A DNA stretch of 36,474 nt from Oscillospiraceae bacterium (GCA_022791945.1 JAAVZY010000015.1:1-36474), one strand, 5' to 3'. Shown: positions 24,540 through 33,364, counted from the first letter of the stretch. Numbers and translations: made by a program. The notes: generated from the sequence alone by a model not told the origin.

Positions 24540-25808
24540 TCACAGAGCATCCGGAGAGGCGATCTTTCCGACGACGGCGGAGGCGGCGGCGACGGCGGGG
24601 CTGGCGAGGTAGACCTCGGAGGAGACGTGGCCCATGCGGCCTATGAAGTTCCGGTTGGTGGTGGCGACGCAGCGCTCGTTCTCTGCCAGGATGCCCATAT
24701 AGCCGCCCAGGCAGGGCCCGCAGGTGGGGGTGGATACCACGCACCCGGCGTCAATGAAGATCTCCAGCCAGCCCCGCTTCATGGCCTCCTTGTAGACAGC
24801 CTGGGTGGCGGGAATCACGATGGCCCGGACGCCCTTGGCAACGTGCCTGCCCTTGAGAATCTCCGCCGCCGTCTCCAGGTCGGAGAGCCGCCCGTTGGTG
24901 CAGGAGCCGATGACCACCTGGTCGATCGCCACCTCCCCGGCCTCGTCCACGGTTCTGGTGTTGCTGGGCAGGTGGGGGAAGGATACCGTGGGCTTCAGCT
25001 GACTCAGATCAATCTCATACTCCGCCGCATAGACCGCGTCCGGATCCGCCTGGTAAACGGTGAATTCCCGATCCCCGTGCTCACGGATGTAGGCACGGGT
25101 CTTGTCGTCCACCTCAAAGATGCCGTTCTTGCCGCCGGCCTCAATGGCCATATTGGCCATGCAGAGCCGATCGTCCATGGACAGGCTGGCAAGCCCCTCC
25201 CCGGTGAATTCCATGGAGCGGTACAGCGCCCCGTCCACGCCGATCTTACCGATGATGTGCAGAATCACGTCCTTGCCGCTGACCCACTTGGACAGGCTTC
25301 CCTTCAGCACAAACCGGATGGCCTCCGGCACCTTGAACCACAGCTCGCCTGTGGCCATGCCGGCCGCCATATCCGTGGAGCCTACCCCGGTGGAGAAGGC
25401 GCCCAGCGCCCCATAGGTGCAGGTGTGGGAGTCCGCGCCGATGACCAGCTCTCCGGCGGTGACCAGCCCCTTCTCCGGCAGGAGGGCGTGCTCGATGCCC
25501 ATCTCGCCCACGTCGAAGAAGTTCTTCACATCGTACTTCCCGGCAAAGGTCCGCACCTGCTTGCACTGCTGGGCGGCCTTGATGTCCTTGTTGGGCACAA
25601 AGTGATCCAGCACCAGGGAGATCTTCTCCCGGTCAAAGACGGAGGAAAACCCCGCCTTTTCAAATTCGTTGATGGCCACCGGGGAGGTGATGTCGTTCCC
25701 CAGCACCATATCCAGCTTCGCCATAATCAGCTGTCCCGGCTCCACATAAGGCAGTCCCGCATGTGCCGCCAGAATTTTCTGAGACATGGTCATGGGATGT
25801 TTTTCCAT
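24540..25808 (-). CDS. leuC: 3-isopropylmalate dehydratase large subunit
   Basis: LeuC carries the [4Fe-4S] cluster of isopropylmalate isomerase. [12 protein letters not shown] provides the first cluster cysteine and [16 protein letters not shown] the other two; [22 protein letters not shown] and the DHFVPNKD motif are typical. The 422-residue length matches the shorter clostridial/archaeal class. AAAGGA lies 9 bases before the ATG at 25808; later ATGs exist but are less well placed. It follows the Nudix gene by 27 bp and precedes leuD with the repeat in between. Confidence 0.96.
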   Translation of the reverse strand: MEKHPMTMSQKILAAHAGLPYVEPGQLIMAKLDMVLGNDITSPVAINEFEKAGFSSVFDREKISLVLDHFVPNKDIKAAQQCKQVRTFAGKYDVKNFFDVGEMGIEHALLPEKGLVTAGELVIGADSHTCTYGALGAFSTGVGSTDMAAGMATGELWFKVPEAIRFVLKGSLSKWVSGKDVILHIIGKIGVDGALYRSMEFTGEGLASLSMDDRLCMANMAIEAGGKNGIFEVDDKTRAYIREHGDREFTVYQADPDAVYAAEYEIDLSQLKPTVSFPHLPSNTRTVDEAGEVAIDQVVIGSCTNGRLSDLETAAEILKGRHVAKGVRAIVIPATQAVYKEAMKRGWLEIFIDAGCVVSTPTCGPCLGGYMGILAENERCVATTNRNFIGRMGHVSSEVYLASPAVAAASAVVGKIASPDAL

Positions 25809-25835
25809 GCTTGTTCATCCTTTCATTTCCGTTTG

Positions 25836-26375
25836 TCAGCTGAGAACACGCCGAATTTGCTCGCTGATCTGCTCCTCAAACCGAAGAAACCGATCCCGCA
25901 GGGTCTCCTCAAAGGCATCCGTCCGGACAAAGCGCCTGAATTCCTCATAGGGAAGAAAGCGGAAGGAAACGGTTTCCCCCTCCTGGAGGGTGATTTCCGG
26001 CCGTTCCCGGCCCGCCGCCAGCAGATAGCAGTGAAACACAGCGGGCATCTTCAGCCCCTCCGCCATGGGCGAATAGACATACAGAGGCCGGAGGGATTCC
26101 GGCTCCGCCTGGATTCCGGTTTCCTCCCGGAGCTCCCGGACAGCGCCCTCCAGGGGTGTTTCCCCCTTCAGAACCGAGCCGCCGGTGATCTCCCACTTGA
26201 GGCCGAAGGGCTTGGAGGGGTGCCGCTGGGTGATCAGGATCTCCCCCGCTTCGGTGAGTGTGTACACCTCCACCACCAGATGGCAGGCCCCCTCCGGAAG
26301 GGGCTCCCCCCGGACCAGATCAAAGCCCAGCCGGTTTCCGTGACAGTCGTAAGCGTCCCAGAGTTCCTGTTTCAT
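25836..26375 (-). CDS. Nudix hydrolase
   Basis: A nucleoside-diphosphate-linked pyrophosphatase of unknown substrate, 179 residues. The full Nudix box GX5EX7REUXEEXGU is at residues 66-88 (G66, E72, R80-E81, E84-E85, G87). The N-terminus (WDAYDCHGNRLG) resembles the isopentenyl-diphosphate-isomerase-like subgroup of Nudix proteins, but that is only a hint. Its ribosome binding site GGAGG overlaps the leuA stop region, and the start is 7 bp after it, so translation is coupled to leuA. A Nudix gene between leuA and leuC is unexpected, and its role in leucine synthesis, if any, is unclear. Confidence 0.9.
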   Translation of the reverse strand: MKQELWDAYDCHGNRLGFDLVRGEPLPEGACHLVVEVYTLTEAGEILITQRHPSKPFGLKWEITGGSVLKGETPLEGAVRELREETGIQAEPESLRPLYVYSPMAEGLKMPAVFHCYLLAAGRERPEITLQEGETVSFRFLPYEEFRRFVRTDAFEETLRDRFLRFEEQISEQIRRVLS

Positions 26376-26382
26376 AGCCTGT

Positions 26383-28047
26383 CTACCTCCGCCGGTTCAG
26401 CGCGCTCACCAGAGCGTTCACAGAAGCGGACATGATGTCCTCATGGGTGCCCGCGCCCCAGGTCACTTTTCCCTCGGACTCGATTCCCACATAGGCGATG
26501 GCCAGGGAGCTGGAGCCCTTGCCCAGGGCGTGCTCCTCATAGGTGACAATGGAATAGCTCAGCCCCAGCTTTGCCTTGAGGGCGTTGCTCACCGCGTCCA
26601 GCCGGCCGTTGCCCGAGGCGGAAAGCTCCCAGACCTCTCCGCCGTGCTTCACGGTGATGGTTGCGGTCAGGGGACTGCGGGAGGTTTCGCCCTGCACAAA
26701 ATGTGCTTCTGTAATGTCCAGGGGGTCAAAGCGGTTTACGTACTGCTCCTCGAAGATCTGCCGCACCTCCTCGGGGCTCAGCTCCTTATGAAGGTGATCC
26801 GAAACGCCCTTGACCGTATAGCCGAAGTCCTCCCGCATCTTAGGGGGGAGGCGGTAGCCGAATTTTTCCTCCATCAGGTATCCGATGCCTCCTTTGCCGG
26901 ACTGGCTGTTGATCCGGATCACGTCTCCGTCATATTCCCGCCCCACGTCCTTTGGGTCGATGAGCAGGTAGGGCACGTTCCAGTGAGGGCAGTCGTGCGT
27001 CTCCCGCCAGCGCATTCCCTTGGCGATGGCGTCCTGGTGGGAGCCGGAAAAGGCGGCGAACACCAGCGCGCCTCCATAGGGCTGGCGCTCATAGACGTGC
27101 ATCCGGGTTGAGCGCTCGTACATCTCCACCACTGAGGGCATATCGGAGAAGTCCAGCTGGGGATCCACCCCCTGGGAGAACATATTCAGCGCCAGGGTCA
27201 CAATGTCCACGTTTCCGGTGCGCTCTCCATTGCCGAACAGGGTGCCTTCCACCCGGTCGGCTCCGGCCAGCAGGCCCATTTCCGTGTCCGCCACCCCGCA
27301 GCCCCGATCGTTGTGGGGATGGAGGGAGACGATCACGTGTTCCCGGTACTTAAGGTGATCGCACATATACTCGATCTGATTGGCGTAGACGTGGGGCATG
27401 GAGAGCTCCACGGTCACGGGGATATTGATGATCACGGGCTTCTCCTGGGTGGGCTCCAGCACGTCCAGCACCGCGTTGCAGACCTCCAGGGCGTACTCCG
27501 GCTCGGTGCCGGTGAAGCTCTCGGGGCTGTACTCAAAGCGGAAATTCCCGTCGTATTCCGCAGCCAGCTTCTTGACCAGCCTGGCGCCGTCCAGGGCGAT
27601 CTGCTTGATCTCCTCCTTGGATTTTTGGAACACCTGCTCCCGCTGGGCATAGCTGGTGGAGTTGTAGAAGTGAATGATGGCAGCGGGCGCGCCCTGCACA
27701 GCCTCGAAGGTCTTGCGGATGATGTGTTCCCGGCACTGGGTCAGCACCTGGACGGTAACGCCCGGGGGAATGCGGTTCTCCTCAATGAGGGCGCGCAGGA
27801 AGGCGTACTCGGTTTCGGAGGCGGCGGGGAAGCCTACCTCAATCTCCTTGAAGCCCAGCTTGCAGAGAAAATCAAAGAACGCAAGCTTTTCCTCCAGGCT
27901 CATGGGGACTACCAGGGCCTGATTGCCGTCCCGGAGATCCACGCTGCACCAGACTGGCGCCTTCTCCACATGATCTTTCCGGGCCCACCGCATAGGCGCG
28001 TCCGGTACGGGGAAATACCCCGGCGTGTACTTTTCTACATGATTCAT
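26383..28047 (-). CDS. leuA: 2-isopropylmalate synthase
   Basis: LeuA condenses 2-oxoisovalerate with acetyl-CoA, the committed step of leucine synthesis. The long form (554 residues) has VDLRDGNQALVVPMS near residue 36, the barrel with SLHPHNDRGCGVADTEMGLLAGA metal ligands and LFGNGERTGNVD, and a C-terminal regulatory domain from about 420 on that usually binds leucine. The type resembles the leuA2/yeast-like branch rather than the 510-residue form. AAGGAG lies 8 bases before the ATG. It is the first gene of the operon, behind a T-box leader and a consensus promoter. Confidence 0.96.
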   Translation of the reverse strand: MNHVEKYTPGYFPVPDAPMRWARKDHVEKAPVWCSVDLRDGNQALVVPMSLEEKLAFFDFLCKLGFKEIEVGFPAASETEYAFLRALIEENRIPPGVTVQVLTQCREHIIRKTFEAVQGAPAAIIHFYNSTSYAQREQVFQKSKEEIKQIALDGARLVKKLAAEYDGNFRFEYSPESFTGTEPEYALEVCNAVLDVLEPTQEKPVIINIPVTVELSMPHVYANQIEYMCDHLKYREHVIVSLHPHNDRGCGVADTEMGLLAGADRVEGTLFGNGERTGNVDIVTLALNMFSQGVDPQLDFSDMPSVVEMYERSTRMHVYERQPYGGALVFAAFSGSHQDAIAKGMRWRETHDCPHWNVPYLLIDPKDVGREYDGDVIRINSQSGKGGIGYLMEEKFGYRLPPKMREDFGYTVKGVSDHLHKELSPEEVRQIFEEQYVNRFDPLDITEAHFVQGETSRSPLTATITVKHGGEVWELSASGNGRLDAVSNALKAKLGLSYSIVTYEEHALGKGSSSLAIAYVGIESEGKVTWGAGTHEDIMSASVNALVSALNRRR

Positions 28048-28102
28048 TTACAAACTCCTTCCTCAGTCTGGGGTGGGGAGGCGGGGGTACGCATTACGCA
28101 TG

Positions 28103-28432
28103 AAAAAAGCCTCCGCCTCCTGCCGATGCAAGAGACGAAAGCCTGTTTGCTTCCGCGGTACCACTCTTATTGATATGGGGGATGCCATATCCACTCGCCG
28201 TATCAGCCGGATCCCTCCGGCGAATACTGTCCCAAGGTAACGGCGGGCCTCCGTCCTCCCTTACTGACAGCAGTGCGTTCAGGGAAGCTGCTCGGGGGAC
28301 AGCTGAATCCTTCCGGGCACCGCCTCGCACCTTCCGGCGGCTCTCTGAAGCGCCTGCAAAAGAATCGTATTCCCCGTCGTCGCATTTGTTTGATTTGGTT
28401 TTATGTATCCAAGCTGCAGCAGCAGGATGCTT
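28103..28432 (-). promoter_or_regulatory. T-box riboswitch leader of the leucine operon
   Basis: Read on the minus strand, the leader has the stem I marks CAGAGAG and GGTGCGAGGCGG, the invariant T-box AGAGTGGTACCGCGG (28167-28153), and then a terminator: GGCTTTCGTCTC can pair all 12 positions (several as G-U) with GAGGCGGAGGCT, followed by a run of six U (28108-28103). Uncharged tRNA binding would favour the antiterminator and turn on leuA. Leucine is inferred from the operon; the specifier codon could not be placed with certainty (a CTG occurs near 28282-28280). The leader ends about 55 bp before leuA. Confidence 0.9.
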
Positions 28433-28438
28433 TCTTTT

Positions 28439-28467
28439 AGTATAGCGCTCCTTTTCCCTGCTGTCAA
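28439..28467 (-). promoter_or_regulatory. Promoter of the leucine operon
   Basis: On the minus strand TTGACA (28467-28462) and TATACT (28444-28439) are exactly 17 bases apart, almost the perfect vegetative consensus. Transcription would start near 28432, just before the T-box leader. The repeat copy begins about 25 bp upstream of the -35 box. Confidence 0.85.
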
Positions 28468-28491
28468 GCCCTTTTGAAAGCTGCGGGTGAG

Positions 28492-28918
28492 CGGGAAGGC
28501 CGCGAGACGCTGTCTCGCGCTCTGCGGTGCGTCGTTTCACGACGCACCTAGAAATTCGGCGAAGCCGAATTCTGAGATGCGCCGCTAGCGGCGCATCGTG
28601 GACGCGTCCCTTTGGAATCCCATCTTTTTAAGGGCTTTTGAAGGGCGGGAAAAGGGGTGGGGTCAAGTCTGTAGAGACTTCCGAACCACTGCCGCGCAGA
28701 GAGTCTGATTCACCCAGTACGCTTTTTTCGTAAAGAAAAAAGCTCCCTCCTGCGCGCGGGATACTCCCTGCGCCGCACAGGGATTCCTGCGCAGACGCTG
28801 CTGGACGCAGAAATCTCTTGCCAAGGAGAACCTCCCATTGGATTTCCGTCTCGGAGGTATGGGCGGGGTAGGAACAAATCTCTGCCTCCGGATGCTTCCC
28901 GTGAGGACGATCGCCTGC
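28492..28918. repeat. Modular fold-back intergenic repeat between gdpD and leuA promoter
   Basis: Left side: CGCGAGAC-GCT-GTCTCGCG (about 28500-28518), GGTGCGTCGT-TTC-ACGACGCACC (about 28524-28546), an ATTCGGC-GAA-GCCGAAT hairpin, GATGCGCCGC-TAG-CGGCGCATC (about 28578-28596), an ACGCGT-centred palindrome, then TAAGGGC...AAAGGGGTGGGG, the variant GTCTGTAGAGAC (28667-28678) and the core TTTTTTCGTAAAGAAAAAA near 28723-28742. The right part is degraded, ending with GAGGACGATCGCCTGCTTACC, a version of the D block; the gdpD stop codon lies in this block. Confidence 0.82.
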
Positions 28919-29893
28919 TTACCGGCTTCCCGGCATGGAGGGGGGATGACGGGGGTACAAGCCTTCCGGGCCGTAGAGAAGCTCCAGCGTTCCGGCGGGA
29001 TCCTGTGCGATGACGATATCAATCCCCAGGCCAGCCAGCCGCTCCAGCTCCTCCGGGGTATCCACAGGCCAGGCGATCACTTTCTTTCCGGCCAGGTTGG
29101 CTTCTTCCACCATTTCCGAAGTCACTAGGGGCGCCCACACGCTGAAAGCGTCCACCTCCGGCGCATCGCAGACGACGCGATCCGCCGTTTCACAGAGAAG
29201 AGCGGTTTTGATGGAGGGATCCAGCAGCCGAATCTGTTCCAGCGTGCTGTGCATATAGGCGGTGATCATACACTGCTCCGACATCCCGCAGTCCTGGATG
29301 GTCTGCACCACCTGGAGCGTAATGGGATTGCTGAGCGTGCGTGCAGTTTCCTTGATTTCCACATTGACCCGGACCCGATCCCGGCAGAGCTCCAGAACCT
29401 CCCGAAGCAGCGGAATCCGGGTTCCCTGATATTCCTGGCCCTTCCAGGCGCCTACGTCCAGGGCATTGAGCTCCTCCAGGCTGCAGTCGCCAGGGTGCCT
29501 GCCAATGCCGGCAAGCCGGTAGAGACTGTTGTCGTGAAATACGATCAGCTCTCCGTCCGCTGATGCCTGAACGTCCAGCTCTACCCAGTCAGCCTGCTCG
29601 CTGATGGCCTTCTCGAAGGCGGGGAGGGTGTTTTCAGGACATCTCATGGAGTCGCCCCGATGGGCGGAAACTGCCACCGGCCGGTGCAGCCTGGGCAGGA
29701 AGGAATCCGCCTGAAGCACCGCTTGTGTTTCTTCAACCGGCGCGGCCTCAGCGGAAACCTCCGGCAGGGAGGCCGTCTCAAAGGAACGCTCCGCCAGCGG
29801 CCAGCAGCCCAGATAGAGAATGCCTATGGCCAGGCTCAGACAGATCGTTCCCAATGGAAGGAGCACCCCAAGGCTCCCGCTTCTTCTTCTCAC
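28919..29893 (-). CDS. Membrane-anchored glycerophosphodiester phosphodiesterase
   Basis: GDPD enzymes split glycerophosphodiesters, such as deacylated lipids, into glycerol 3-phosphate and alcohol. Residues 9-30 are one hydrophobic anchor after a basic start (MRRRSG), and the domain begins about residue 74 with HRGD (78-81) and PENT (86-89), the metal and catalytic motif; VELDVQASADGELIVFHD and VEIKE follow. The anchor places it outside the membrane. The start is GTG at 29893, with AAAGGAG 10 bases upstream; the frame reaches 30001 without a site. The last residues and stop overlap a repeat block, so the C-terminus may have been trimmed. Confidence 0.88.
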   Translation of the reverse strand: MRRRSGSLGVLLPLGTICLSLAIGILYLGCWPLAERSFETASLPEVSAEAAPVEETQAVLQADSFLPRLHRPVAVSAHRGDSMRCPENTLPAFEKAISEQADWVELDVQASADGELIVFHDNSLYRLAGIGRHPGDCSLEELNALDVGAWKGQEYQGTRIPLLREVLELCRDRVRVNVEIKETARTLSNPITLQVVQTIQDCGMSEQCMITAYMHSTLEQIRLLDPSIKTALLCETADRVVCDAPEVDAFSVWAPLVTSEMVEEANLAGKKVIAWPVDTPEELERLAGLGIDIVIAQDPAGTLELLYGPEGLYPRHPPSMPGSR

Positions 29894-29933
29894 GCAGAAT
29901 CTGCTCCTTTCATTTTTGCTGATGCCGGGAGGG

Positions 29934-29953
29934 GCAAGCTCTCGAGAGCTTGT
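29934..29953. repeat. Palindrome AAGCTCTCGAGAGCTT
   Basis: A perfect 16-base palindrome (29936-29951) upstream of gdpD in the gap before the divergent nnr gene. It is the outer CTCGAG module of the repeat family without a core. The rest of this 310-bp gap holds a small hairpin at 30005-30020 and the nnr promoter; no further gene was seen. Confidence 0.65.
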
Positions 29954-30106
29954 CCTTCGTCCATGCGGAGATCCAACTGTCCGTCTCCTATATCCTATCA
30001 CACCTGCATTGAAAAATGCAAGGAAAAGGGGGCTGAAAAAATGGCAGGCATGCGGAATACGCCATGTAAACCGAATCTGCCCGCAGAAGGAATGGCGGCG
30101 GCAAGT

Positions 30107-30135
30107 TGACGGGTGCGGAGGCGGGGTAGTATAAT
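30107..30135 (+). promoter_or_regulatory. Promoter of the NAD(P)HX repair gene
   Basis: TTGACG (30107-30112) and a perfect TATAAT (30130-30135) are 17 bases apart. The predicted start is near 30142, about 60 bp before the coding start. Confidence 0.75.
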
Positions 30136-30203
30136 AAGAGCCAATCTCAGAACGCTTATGATACGCTCAAAATAGGATCCTCTGTTGGAAGGGAGACACA
30201 CCA

Positions 30204-31739
30204 ATGCTGACGCTGACCTCTGCCCAGATGAAACAGGCCGAACAGCTTGCCGATGAGAGGGGGCTCTCTTACCGGAAAATGATGGAAAACGCAGGCGCCG
30301 CCGCTTTCCGGTATCTTTCCGGACGGTACGATCTGCCCCGACGGAGGTGCGCTGTTCTGGCGGGAAGCGGAAACAACGGCGGGGATGCTTTCGTCGTGGC
30401 CCGGCTGCTGTTGGAGGCTGGATGCGCGCCCTGGGTGCTTCTCTGCGCCGGCCAGCCCCGGACAGAGCTTGCGGAGGAAAACTGCCGGCGAATGCTGGAG
30501 CTGGGCGGCCGCCTGCTCCGGCCGGAGGAGGACGGAAGGGAATTTTTCGCCTGCCTGCGGGAGGCAGAGGTGATTATTGACGGCGTATTCGGCACCGGCT
30601 TTCATGGGGAGCTTCCGCCCCTGGCGGCTTCCCTGATCGGCTGTGCCAACACCTCCGCTGCCGCCCGGATCGCCCTGGACGTGCCCAGCGGCATGGACGC
30701 GGATACCGGCCGCTCCGGGGCTGTCTGCTTCCAGGCGGATGTAACCCTCTCCTTTGCCGCCTGCAAGCCTGCCCACAGGAACCCTGCGGCCCGTCCTGCC
30801 TGCGGGCTGGTGGAGGTGCTGGACATCGGCATCCCCGGGGAGATCATTCGGTCGGTCTGCCGCAGCGTCACCCCCATTACGCCTGAGCTGATTCGCACCC
30901 TCCTGCCGGAGCGCGCGCCGGATTCCCACAAGGGGGATCACGGGCGGCTTCTGCTCTTGGCGGGGAGCCGGTGCATGGCGGGCGCGGCCATGATGTGTAC
31001 CCTGGCGGCGCTCCGTTCCGGGCCGGGGCTGGTGACCCTGGCCGCGCCTGCGGGAACGGCCAGGCTTGCGGCGCCACATCTAATGGAAGCCATGACGCTT
31101 CCCCTGCCGGAAGCCGGGAGCGGCTCGCTTGCGGCGGCGGCGGCGGTTCCGCTGCAAAAGGCCCTGGAGGGAGCGGACGCCTGGGGCGCAGGCTGCGGAC
31201 TGACTGCGGAGCCCGGCGTCCGGGAGGTATTGTCAGCGCTGATTCCGGCGGCGGAATGTCCCATCCTGCTGGACGCGGACGCGCTGAACTGTCTCCGGGG
31301 AAGGCTGTCTCTGCTGGCACAGACCCAGCGCGTGCCGGTGCTCACCCCGCATCCCGGAGAGATGGCCCGCCTGGCGGAGATGACCGTCTCCCAGGTGACT
31401 GAAAACGCCCTTGCCGTGGCCAGGCTCTTCGCCAAGGAACACCGGTCGGTGGTGGTGCTCAAGGGCCACCGCACCCTGGTTGCTTCCCCGGAGGGAGAGG
31501 TCTTTCAGAACACCACCGGAAACGCCGGCCTTGCCAAGGGCGGCAGCGGAGACGTTTTAGCCGGAATGATCAGCGCGTTTCTTGCCCAGGGCCTTTCACC
31601 CAGGGACGCCGCCCTCTGCGGCGTGTACATCCACGGATTCGCCGCCGACTCCCTCAGCGGCCGCATGGGGCTGTGCTCCATGCTGGCCCGCGACGTGATC
31701 GCCGAGCTCCCCGCTGTCTTCCATACCCTTTCCCGATGA
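30204..31739 (+). CDS. nnr: Bifunctional NAD(P)H-hydrate epimerase / ADP-dependent dehydratase
   Basis: This enzyme repairs damaged, hydrated NAD(P)H. Residues 1-205 are the YjeF N-terminal epimerase (AGSGNNGGDAFVVARLL, VIDGVFGTGFHGELP, DVPSGMDADTG), and about 225-505 the ribokinase-like dehydratase (GDHGRLLLLAGSRCMAGAA, PVLTPHPGEMARL, LKGHRTLVASPEG, GLAKGGSGDVLAGMI). Length 511 is normal for the fusion. GAAGGGAG lies 10 bases before the ATG. It has its own promoter and is divergent from gdpD. A repeat copy begins directly after the stop. Confidence 0.95.
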   Translation: MLTLTSAQMKQAEQLADERGLSYRKMMENAGAAAFRYLSGRYDLPRRRCAVLAGSGNNGGDAFVVARLLLEAGCAPWVLLCAGQPRTELAEENCRRMLELGGRLLRPEEDGREFFACLREAEVIIDGVFGTGFHGELPPLAASLIGCANTSAAARIALDVPSGMDADTGRSGAVCFQADVTLSFAACKPAHRNPAARPACGLVEVLDIGIPGEIIRSVCRSVTPITPELIRTLLPERAPDSHKGDHGRLLLLAGSRCMAGAAMMCTLAALRSGPGLVTLAAPAGTARLAAPHLMEAMTLPLPEAGSGSLAAAAAVPLQKALEGADAWGAGCGLTAEPGVREVLSALIPAAECPILLDADALNCLRGRLSLLAQTQRVPVLTPHPGEMARLAEMTVSQVTENALAVARLFAKEHRSVVVLKGHRTLVASPEGEVFQNTTGNAGLAKGGSGDVLAGMISAFLAQGLSPRDAALCGVYIHGFAADSLSGRMGLCSMLARDVIAELPAVFHTLSR

Positions 31740-32265
31740 AGGGCAAGACCTCGAGGACGCTGTCCTCGAGCACCTGCCAAGGGGGCCTGGCCCCCCCTTG
31801 GATTCCCGTTTTTTTTAAGGGCGGAAAAGGGGTGGGAGCCAAGTCTGTACAGACTTGTTGCTCCCTGCCTCGCTGGTACTCCCTGCGGAGACGATCGCCC
31901 GCCTACCCATTTTTTCGTAAAGAAAAAATTCAGCTCCATAGGCGACGCAGAGAGTATGAGCGGGTTCTGTTACGCTCATACCTCTGTGTAAGGAGGGGCT
32001 TGGCGCCACGCACGGAATCCCCATGCGGCGCAGGAAGTACCCCGCACGCAGGAGGGAGCTTTTTTCTTTACGAAAAAAGCGCACTGCGGGAATCAGACTA
32101 TCTCTGTGGCAGAAAGCCGAAAGTCTGTACAGACTTGACCCCCAACCCTTTCCGCCCTAAAAAAAGCCCTTGAAAATAATGGGAATCCAAGGGGAATCCC
32201 TTCCCGATGCGCCGCTGGCGGCGCATCGCAGAGCCGCGAGACAGGGTCTCGCGGCCTTGCCCTTC
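31738..32265. repeat. Modular fold-back intergenic repeat, complete copy after nnr
   Basis: It begins at the nnr stop with GAAGGGCAAGACCTCGAGGAC-GCT-GTCCTCGAG (about 31741-31769), then CCAAGGGGGCCTGGCCCCCCTTGG, the left inner arm with GTCTGTACAGAC (31843-31854), the core near 31911-31929, the second core near 32061-32080, GTCTGTACAGAC (32123-32134), AAAAAGCCCTTGAAAATAATG, GGGAATCCAAGGGG, GATGCGCCGC-TGG-CGGCGCATC (about 32207-32228) and CGCGAGAC-AGG-GTCTCGCG (about 32234-32252). Left and right inner arms pair over about 75 bp. No gene inside. Confidence 0.88.
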
Positions 32266-32308
32266 CGGACAAGCAGAAAGCCGGGATTTGGATTTCGTTT
32301 GGTGGAGG

Positions 32309-32337
32309 TTGAAACTGCATATGGGCTATGATATAAT
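32309..32337 (+). promoter_or_regulatory. Promoter of the ROK kinase gene
   Basis: TTGAAA (32309-32314) and a perfect TATAAT (32332-32337) with 17-base spacing. The start would be about 105 bp before the ROK coding start; the leader between them shows no obvious operator. Confidence 0.8.
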
Positions 32338-32449
32338 CAAAATGCGGAGCATTTTTCAGATGTATGAATAACGGCGGCATCTCTTACCTTTTCATTTTAG
32401 CTGCTTCTGTGGGCACAACAGTAAAAAGGGATGAAAGGACGGATTTCAG

Positions 32450-33355
32450 ATGAAAATTTTGGCGCTGGACATTGGCGGGACCGCTATCAAATCGGCGATT
32501 GCAGACGAGAGCGGCGAGATCACCGAGCTTCAGGAGAACGCAACCAACGCGAAAAACGGCGGCCCCTATGTAATGGAGCGGGCCATGGAGATCGCGGCCT
32601 GCTATTCAGATTTCGACGCTATCGGCATCTCCACTACAGGACAGGTGGATCCCAAGACAGGAAGCATCACCTACGCCAACGAGAACGTTCCCAACTACAC
32701 GGGAACCCCTGTGAAGCAGCTCTTTGAGGAAAAGTTTCATCGTCCGGTGTTCGTGGGCAATGACGTGAACTGCGCCGCCGTGGGAGAAACCCACTACGGC
32801 GCGGGCCGGAGCTTCTCCGATCTGCTCTGCCTGACCTATGGAACAGGAGTTGGCGGAGCGATTATCATCGGCCGGGAGATCTACGGCGGCAGCCTGGGCC
32901 TCGCCGGGGAGTTCGGCCACATTGTCACCCATCCTGACGGGCGGCAGTGCGCTTGCGGACAGCATGGCTGCTATGAGCAGTACGCCTCTACCACCGCCCT
33001 GGTACGGGAATGCAGGAAGGTGGATCCCGCCCTGATCAACGGCCGGCTGATTTTCGACGAGTGGCATCGGGGCAACGCCGCTATCCGCATGATCGTGGAC
33101 GACTGGATCGACGAAATCGTATTTGGCCTTGTCACGCTGGTACATATTTTCAATCCCTCCGCGCTCATTCTGGGAGGGGGCATTCTGGCAGAGCCCTATA
33201 TTGAAAACGAAATTAACAGCCGCTTGTTCAAGCGGGTAATGAAGAGCTACGCCAACTTTACGGTGGTCCGCGCACAGCTGAAGAATACCGCCGGTCTGCT
33301 GGGCGCGTCCTGGCTGACCCTTCATAGCGGTGAGCTGGAGCAGGCAAAAGCCTGA
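32450..33355 (+). CDS. ROK-family sugar kinase
   Basis: A cytoplasmic kinase of the glucokinase/N-acetylhexosamine kinase group, 301 residues. LDIGGTAIKSAI (5-16) binds ATP, GNDVNCAAVGE carries the catalytic aspartate, LTYGTGVGGAIIIG is the second phosphate loop, and GEFGHIV with CACGQHGCYEQYAS is the ROK zinc/substrate motif. No N-terminal helix-turn-helix is present, so it is a kinase rather than a ROK repressor. The sugar cannot be told from sequence. AAAGGA lies 10 bases before the ATG. It ends before a strong bidirectional terminator. Confidence 0.9.
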   Translation: MKILALDIGGTAIKSAIADESGEITELQENATNAKNGGPYVMERAMEIAACYSDFDAIGISTTGQVDPKTGSITYANENVPNYTGTPVKQLFEEKFHRPVFVGNDVNCAAVGETHYGAGRSFSDLLCLTYGTGVGGAIIIGREIYGGSLGLAGEFGHIVTHPDGRQCACGQHGCYEQYASTTALVRECRKVDPALINGRLIFDEWHRGNAAIRMIVDDWIDEIVFGLVTLVHIFNPSALILGGGILAEPYIENEINSRLFKRVMKSYANFTVVRAQLKNTAGLLGASWLTLHSGELEQAKA

Positions 33356-33364
33356 CCGCCGTAT

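Noticed and set aside
24627-26435. Long plus-strand open frame opposite leuC and the Nudix gene
   Set aside because: It mirrors well-supported genes on the other strand; such long antisense frames are common in GC-rich DNA. The same holds for long frames opposite 2442-3653, 10408-12045, 14522-16030 and 11975-13096.
28103-28432. Assignment of the T-box specifier codon
   Set aside because: A CTG is near the expected loop, but the stem I fold could not be drawn firmly enough by eye; only the operon context supports leucine.
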